From Theobroma cacao (Eukaryota; Streptophyta; Magnoliopsida; Malvales; Malvaceae): a stretch of 64,000 nt of DNA. This document shows positions 59,966 to 64,000 of this stretch, in pieces; within the stretch, counting starts at the first letter, position 1, and every line of letters begins with the position of its first letter. The position numbers were made by a program, and so were the translations under genes. Location: the NCBI RefSeq assembly GCF_000208745.1, contig NC_030851.1:14768021-14832020 (forward strand), written 5' to 3'. The notes beneath the pieces were generated by a model. That model made no database searches and was not told where the DNA came from. It saw nothing but the letters and a program-made list of their open reading frames with translations.

Positions 59966-60713
59966 GCAGTTCAAAATTCATTAGTAGTTTGTGAGATTTG
60001 TGGAGATAGCCATTCATAAGATCAATGTCCATACAATTCGACATCAATCCAATTTGTGGCAAACTTCAACAGGCAGCAAAATAACCCATATTCTAATACA
60101 TACAATCCTAGTTGGAGAACCCACCCTAACTTTTCATGGAATAACAATGTAGGGCCTTCCAATCCAAACCCCATCATGCCTCTTGGTTTTCAATAACAAG
60201 CTAGACCACAAATTCATGAAAAGAAGTCCCAATTGGAAGAACTTCTTTTGCAATATATATCAAAGAATGATGCTATAATTTAAAGCTATGGAGCATCCTT
60301 GAGAAATCTTGAGACCCAAATGGGACAGCTTGCAAATTCCATCAACAGTAGACCCCAAGGTGCCTTATGAAGTGATATTGAACCCAACCCAAGAATAGAA
60401 GGTAAGAAACATTGTATGGAAATCACTCTTCGCAATGGAAAAGAGGTACATAAACAGGTAAATAATCAAGCATTAAATCCTGAGATTTCAATTCAATCTG
60501 ATGAGAAAGAAATTGAAAAAGATGCTGAAAAAGATATTGTGGTTGAAAAATCTCCTGAAAATTCAAAAAAAAAAATCACAATTAGCTCCCACACCTCCAC
60601 CACCTTTTCCTCAACGTTTTCAAAAGCAAAAACTTGACAAACAATTCTAGAGATTTCTTGAGGTATTTAAAAAACTGCATATTAATATTTCTTTTGTTTA
60701 AGCTTTAGAACAA
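59966..60713 (+). pseudogene. gag of element III, 3' part
   Basis: Resumes directly after the TTCAT duplication with 'QNSLVVCEICGDSHS', a stop and 'DQCPYN': a CCHC knuckle with both first cysteines kept but a stop inside. Then 'NPSWRTHPNFSWNNN', 'PLGFQ' plus a stop, 'LRNLETQMGQLANSINSRPQ', a stop, and the open piece 60416-60637 with 'ITLRNGKEVHKQ' and a Glu/Lys-rich stretch ('EKEIEKDAEKDIVVEKS'). An A-run at 60568-60575 carries a likely slip. Confidence 0.82.
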
Positions 60714-61418
60714 ATGCCAAGTTATCTTAAATTCTTGAAAAACATCTTGACCAAAAAGAGGAAATTGGAAGAGTTTGAGATAGTTGCACTTACTGAAGAG
60801 TGCAGTGCTATAATTCAAAATAAGCTTCCACCAAAGCTTAAAGATCCAGGGAGTTTTTCACCAAAACTTAAAGATCCAGAGAGTTTTTCTATTCCTTGCA
60901 CTATTGGTAGATTTAAAATTTCTAAAGCTTTATGTTATTTAGGTGCTAATATTTCAATAATGCTTTTGTCTATTGCTAGAAAACTTGGATTTCAAGAGAT
61001 ACAACCTACTACAGTTACCTTGCAATTAGCAGACAGAACAATCAAGCACCCAGTTGGGATTATAGATGATGTTTTGCTTAAAGTTGGGCATTTATACATT
61101 CCGGTGGATTTCATTATGCTTGAGATTAAAGATGATGTTGAAATTCCTCTTATTTTGGGAAGACCATTCTTAGCTACAGTTGGAGCAATTATTGATGTGA
61201 AGAATGACAAAATAACTTTCAAAGTAAGAGAAGAGGAAGTGATATTTAATTTGTTCAATGCAACTCAGTATCCCTATACAAATAGTTACTATAAAGTGGA
61301 TTCGGTCAATGAGGGTAAAGGTAAGCCTATTTCACCACCTTCAACAACGCAAGCGCCAACTCTTGAAACAAAACCACCACCACTTTCCAGTTATCTTGAT
61401 TTTGTGGTTGGACAATGA
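60714..61418 (+). pseudogene. Aspartic protease and linker of element III, catalytic Asp lost
   Basis: 234 open codons, the longest protease frame of the three copies: 'YLKFLKNILTKKRKLEEFE', 'IIQNKLPPKLK', a 30-bp in-frame duplication (60831-60860 and 60861-60890, giving 'PKLKDPGSFS' then 'PKLKDPESFS'), then the active-site loop as 'LCYLGANISIML'. The catalytic Asp codon is TAT (Tyr) at 60936-60938, where I and II have 'CDLGAS'. Downstream 'DRTIKHPVGIIDDVLLKVGH', 'EIPLILGRPFLATVGAIIDV' and the Pro-rich 'ETKPPPLSSYLDFVVGQ' are intact, then TGA at 61416. The frame is open, but the enzyme would be dead. Confidence 0.88.
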
Positions 61419-61605
61419 GTAGTACTTTCTTATTTACAACTCCATCTTTTGCCATGGAATCTTAGACCATATTGGGGGAACAAGTTTAAGGTGGTAAAGA
61501 TTCATCCTTATGATATTATCGAGATTTATAGTGGACTTACCAGAGCAGTCAAGGTCAATAAAGAAAATCTCGAGCAGTATAAAATAATGCAGAAGAGGAT
61601 ACCAT
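61419..61605 (+). pseudogene. Post-integrase tail of element III
   Basis: Directly after the TGA the same frame reads 'VVLSYLQLHLLPWNLRPYWG', 'FKVVKIHPYDIIEIYSGLTR', 'KVNKENLEQYK' up to the TAG at 61606. Same architecture as in II, with no polymerase or integrase core between protease and tail. Confidence 0.82.
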
Positions 61606-61624
61606 AGTCAAGCTAGTGACTATA

Positions 61625-61653
61625 AAGAAGCACTTCTTGGGAGGCAACCCAAG
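61625..61653 (+). other. Conserved double-hairpin motif after the tail stop (element III)
   Basis: AAGAAG-CA-CTTCTT (61625-61638) overlaps a second stem CTTGGG-AGGCAA-CCCAAG (61636-61653). The block 'ccatagtcaagctagtgact...aagaagcacttctt' recurs at 11061-11112 (I) and 35979-36030 (II), with the second stem weaker there. Non-coding role unknown. Confidence 0.65.
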
Positions 61654-61966
61654 TACTCTAACTTACTTTCTTTTATTTTCTTTTTTTTATTTTTTTATTT
61701 TTTTATTTATTTAATTATTAAATTATTAACACTCTTTTATTTGTGCAGGTTCATGTAAAAAAAATTTTAAAAAAAAATTAATTCAAAATAAATTTCAAGA
61801 AAAAAATATATTTAAAAAAAATAAATATAATTCAAAAAATTTTCCAAAAAAAATTCATGTTAAAAAAACTATATTTCAAAAAAAATCAAATTCAAAAATA
61901 AAAGTGATAAGTCGTGGCTCCCACCATGGGAAGCCACGGCTTCGCGGGCTTCAAACAACGTGAGTG
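61654..61966 (+). other. Low-complexity 3' interior of element III up to the deletion joint
   Basis: T-rich then A-rich runs, followed by a hairpin CGTGGCT...AGCCACG at 61913-61938. About 27 bp later the sequence jumps into the end of the 3' LTR. No ORF. Confidence 0.65.
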
Positions 61967-62101
61967 TTTGAATAAGATTAATTTATTCTAATTTTAGTAC
62001 TTAGTAAAATTTTAAATCAATTCTCTGTGAAATCGATACTTTGCTTGCTAATATACTGTCTATTCGATACGTATACTTGCGTAGTGAAATTTTAACTAAC
62101 A
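61967..62101 (+). repeat. Truncated 3' LTR of element III
   Basis: Matches the last part of the 5' LTR (56440-56575), e.g. 'ctaatatactgtctattcg' and 'gatacgtatacttgcg', and ends ...TTTTAACTAACA before the CCAAC duplication. Confidence 0.85.
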
Positions 62102-62106
62102 CCAAC

Positions 62107-62263
62107 AGAGAAGGCCACTATCTAAGCAGTAGCATTTACAGACAACAGAGACATGATCACCTCTTTGTGGAATGATCAACCAAGAAACATGAGGGGAATG
62201 GCATTTCATCATGGTATACTTTTACGTTCCACATCACATTGCTAGGGCTTGCTAATCCAACAA
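62107..62263 (-). other. Presumed start of the 3' UTR of the amidohydrolase gene
   Basis: 157 bp between the stop codon and the target duplication of element III. No AATAAA or close variant was seen on the minus strand here. Confidence 0.45.
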
Positions 62264-62353
62264 TCAGAGGACATTCATTCTGCTCAGTATTTTGATGCCT
62301 GCTCTTCTCAAGAGTTTGCTTGAAGCTTGTTTGGCTAATGATATAACTTCCTC
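62264..62353 (-). CDS. Amidohydrolase last exon
   Basis: 90 nt, acceptor GATCAG (ending at 62354). Encodes 'EEVISLAKQASSKLLRRAGI', 'KILSRMNVL' and TGA at 62266-62264. Too short to show up as a plain ORF; found by extending the reading frame past the intron. Confidence 0.82.
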   Translation of the reverse strand, partial: EEVISLAKQASSKLLRRAGIKILSRMNVL

Positions 62354-63737
62354 CTGATCAGTCCAAATTTGCATTCACATTAGGAAGATGAATGTGATAC
62401 ATTAAACTTCAAATAATAATTTCAGCAAGAAGATTTATTTGCAAATATTTATAAAATTTGATCCTTTACTCTACTTCAGTGACTGCATTGACTAAACTTT
62501 TTAAGGTTTGAATGCCAAGCATGAGAAATGTAATTGAAGTCAGACACCACCAAAGCCATTGTTATCCACGTCCTAACATATGCATAAGTAACCAGATGTT
62601 CTAAAAGAACGGATTTGAATGACTCAGATGCTTAGCATCAGATGTATGCTGTATATCTAGATAAACTAACCAGCAACACTGAGTATAAAATAGAGGAAAA
62701 CAGCAGAAGATATAATACCTCATCCACATTTAAAATCTTCTTATCTTTCATAATCCACTGACCATTGCATATTACAGAGACAACATTCTCAGTTCGCATG
62801 CAATATACAAGGTTTGAAATACTGCAAATATTAAAGACAAAATAATTCATCAACAGAAATTAGTTCAGAGGCCAGTCTTTAATTGGAAAAGAAAAAACCA
62901 AGAATCTGATCAAAGAAATAATTAACCTAAGTAATTGTTTCATCTGATAGCAATGTGAAAGCTTAAGATATTTCCTTCTTCATTGAGGACTACAACCAGA
63001 TATCAACATATAATATGACTTTATTTTTCTCAACATTGGTTTCATACTTACCAGTCATGAACAGGAACCATACACCATGAGACAGGATTGACAACAACCA
63101 TGTCAGCCTACCAAATAATTAACACAAAGAGCAGTCAGCCTGAATATTCTGAAACATTGTGAAGAAAATTGAGACTTATATTTCTAAAAGGTGAAAAGGT
63201 TCCAAATACTAGGCATTTGGATGCAATTTGGCACTAACTTATAAGATACATGGGCAGATTGTATCTTTATGAAATTTAGTTTACATATTAGGTAATAATT
63301 TTCATGAGGCATTTACATGAGAGGATCTAGTAAGAATATTTTGTACTCTTTCTTCTACAGTCGCTATATGGCATTCCATAATCATTGACCAGTATGATTT
63401 GTTTCATTTTATTTATGAATTACTATACAAGAGAAAGTGACAGGGGGGATGATGCATAAAATTAGGAATGAGAGCATTGACAAGTAAGAATTCCTTGAAT
63501 TTTAGAAAAGTTTACCATATGATCATGAAGAGTTAATAGCAAGAAACTAATTAAGTAGTCTGACCTTTTTCCCAACCTCAAGCGACCCTATTTCATTGTC
63601 CCAGAGTACTGATTTTGCACCATTAATTGTCACCATTTTGAGAACTGTTTCAGCAGGGAGGGCTGTGGGATCAGTCATTCCCTTTGCATACACTTCCCGA
63701 CCTTTGTTAATCAGAGAAGCTAGGTACATCTCATCAA
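62264..63737 (-). CDS. Amidohydrolase (MTA/SAH deaminase-like, ATZ/TRZ family), last four exons; 5' part outside window
   Basis: Joined exons 63737-63565, 63107-63052, 62821-62719 and 62353-62264 give 422 nt: two bases of a split codon, 139 codons and a TGA. The junctions keep the frame, and all introns are GT-AG. The first exon here reads 'DEMYLASLINKGREVYAKG', 'LPAETVLKMVTINGAKSVLW' and 'EIGSLEVGKK', the end of the metal-dependent TIM-barrel of amidohydrolases. Next come 'ADMVVVNPVSWCMVPVHDC', 'VVSVICNGQWIMKDKKIL' (the composite domain) and a C-terminus ending 'RAGIKILSRMNVL'. Known for the family: hydrolytic deamination of adenosine-type substrates such as S-adenosylhomocysteine or methylthioadenosine, probably in the cytosol. 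The metal-binding N-terminal motifs are not in the window, so the substrate is unproven. The only intact coding sequence found. Element III lies 162 bp past the stop. Confidence 0.88.
62719..62821 (-). CDS. Amidohydrolase exon (second from last)
   Basis: 103 nt, acceptor TTTGCAG (ending at 62822), donor GTATTA (62718). Completes the Cys codon and encodes 'ISNLVYCMRTENVVSVICNG', 'QWIMKDKKILNVDE'. Confidence 0.88.
63052..63107 (-). CDS. Amidohydrolase exon (third from last)
   Basis: 56 nt, acceptor GGTAG (ending at 63108), donor GTAAGT (63051-63046, consensus). Encodes 'ADMVVVNPVSWCMVPVHD' plus two bases of a Cys codon. Confidence 0.85.
63565..63737 (-). CDS. Amidohydrolase exon (fourth from last)
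   Basis: 173 nt, bounded by acceptor TTGCAG (63743-63738) and donor GTCAGA (63564-63559). It starts with the last two bases of a split codon. Confidence 0.85.
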
Positions 63738-64000
63738 CTGCAAGGAGGAAATCTCAGACTTGTTAAGAGAAGTCGTAATCAACAAACTTGCATATGACAG
63801 GACTGAGATGGTAGTAAAATCATTTTAAGTTATAGGCAATACAAGAAGACTCTCAGAAGCTGATTATAATTGAACAAGAATGCTAACCCTTGGTCTCCTT
63901 ATGCTTACAATTTTGCAAATTTTGCATGCAAAAAATATGTCTACCCAACACATTTTGCACTATGAAGTGCACAAACCTACAGTAATTTTTCAGGGTTCTA

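Larger units (their letters stand above)
55095..62101 (+). mobile_element. Element III: Athila/Tat-like non-autonomous element, 3' end truncated
   Basis: 5' LTR 55095-56575; only about the last 135 bp of the 3' LTR remain (about 61967-62101). There is a perfect 5-bp duplication CCAAC at 55090-55094 and 62102-62106. It carries the tRNA-Asp PBS, gag (split by solo LTR C3), protease and post-integrase tail, but no reverse transcriptase or integrase core. The 3' non-coding interior and most of the 3' LTR were removed by one deletion. Net length without C3 is about 4.7 kb. Because both duplications survive, the deletion happened after insertion. Confidence 0.85.

Noticed and set aside
63738..64000. 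A further upstream exon of the amidohydrolase gene
   Set aside because: Minus-strand translation of this stretch shows stops in all frames and no family motif; it reads as intron.

Overview
This window is plant (eudicot-type) nuclear DNA. The evidence is a spliced gene with GT-AG introns at the right-hand end, A+T-rich intergenic sequence, and about 61 kb of nested plant LTR retrotransposons (Ty3/gypsy chromovirus and Athila/Tat-like types, with Ty1/copia remnants). I cannot name the species. There are no bacterial-type operons. The only host gene I can support lies on the minus strand at 62264-63737: the last four exons of an amidohydrolase of the methylthioadenosine/S-adenosylhomocysteine deaminase-like (ATZ/TRZ, MtaD) type, with its 5' part beyond the window.

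Layout. 1-1502 is the end of a gypsy LTR that starts left of the window. 1503-3865 is repeat-derived, with a 180-bp duplication around a single N that looks like an assembly seam. 3866-6402 is a solo LTR (family C, minus strand) sitting in the leader of a minus-strand gypsy element (D), whose PBS is at 6600-6611. D's 5' LTR is split: 6616-6677 and 51109 to about 54090. Splitting it is element I (6678-51103), an Athila-like element with a tRNA-Asp-type PBS. Element I contains two large insertions. One is E (11400-29530), a LARD-like element with 4.0-kb LTRs and a nearly non-coding 3.8-kb interior; its 5' LTR holds a solo LTR of family F (13847-17430, with a 710-bp N gap) and a solo LTR of family C (18215-20931). 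The other is element II (31833-50433), a second Athila-like element, which itself holds the complete Tekay-type chromovirus B (37444-48205, TSD GCATG). Right of D are a Ty1/copia RNase H remnant (54102-54401) and a third Athila-like element, III (55095-62101, TSD CCAAC), whose gag is split by another family C solo LTR (57636-59960, TSD TTCAT). Element III ends 162 bp past the stop codon of the amidohydrolase gene, tail to tail with it.

How it fits together. Most nesting steps are supported by LTR ends (TG...CA) and matched 5-bp target-site duplications, so relative insertion order can be read: D before I; I before E and II; E before F and C2; II before B; III before C3. Elements I, II and III carry gag and protease followed directly by the post-integrase C-terminal tail, with reverse transcriptase, RNase H and integrase core missing in all three. 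They are best read as a non-autonomous family moved by enzymes supplied in trans. B has all pol domains but is disabled by stops and frameshifts. No element here looks able to move by itself.

Limits: family names rest on recognisable motifs, not database searches. Sequence divergence was not computed. The region 1503-3865 and the identity of D's left part remain uncertain.
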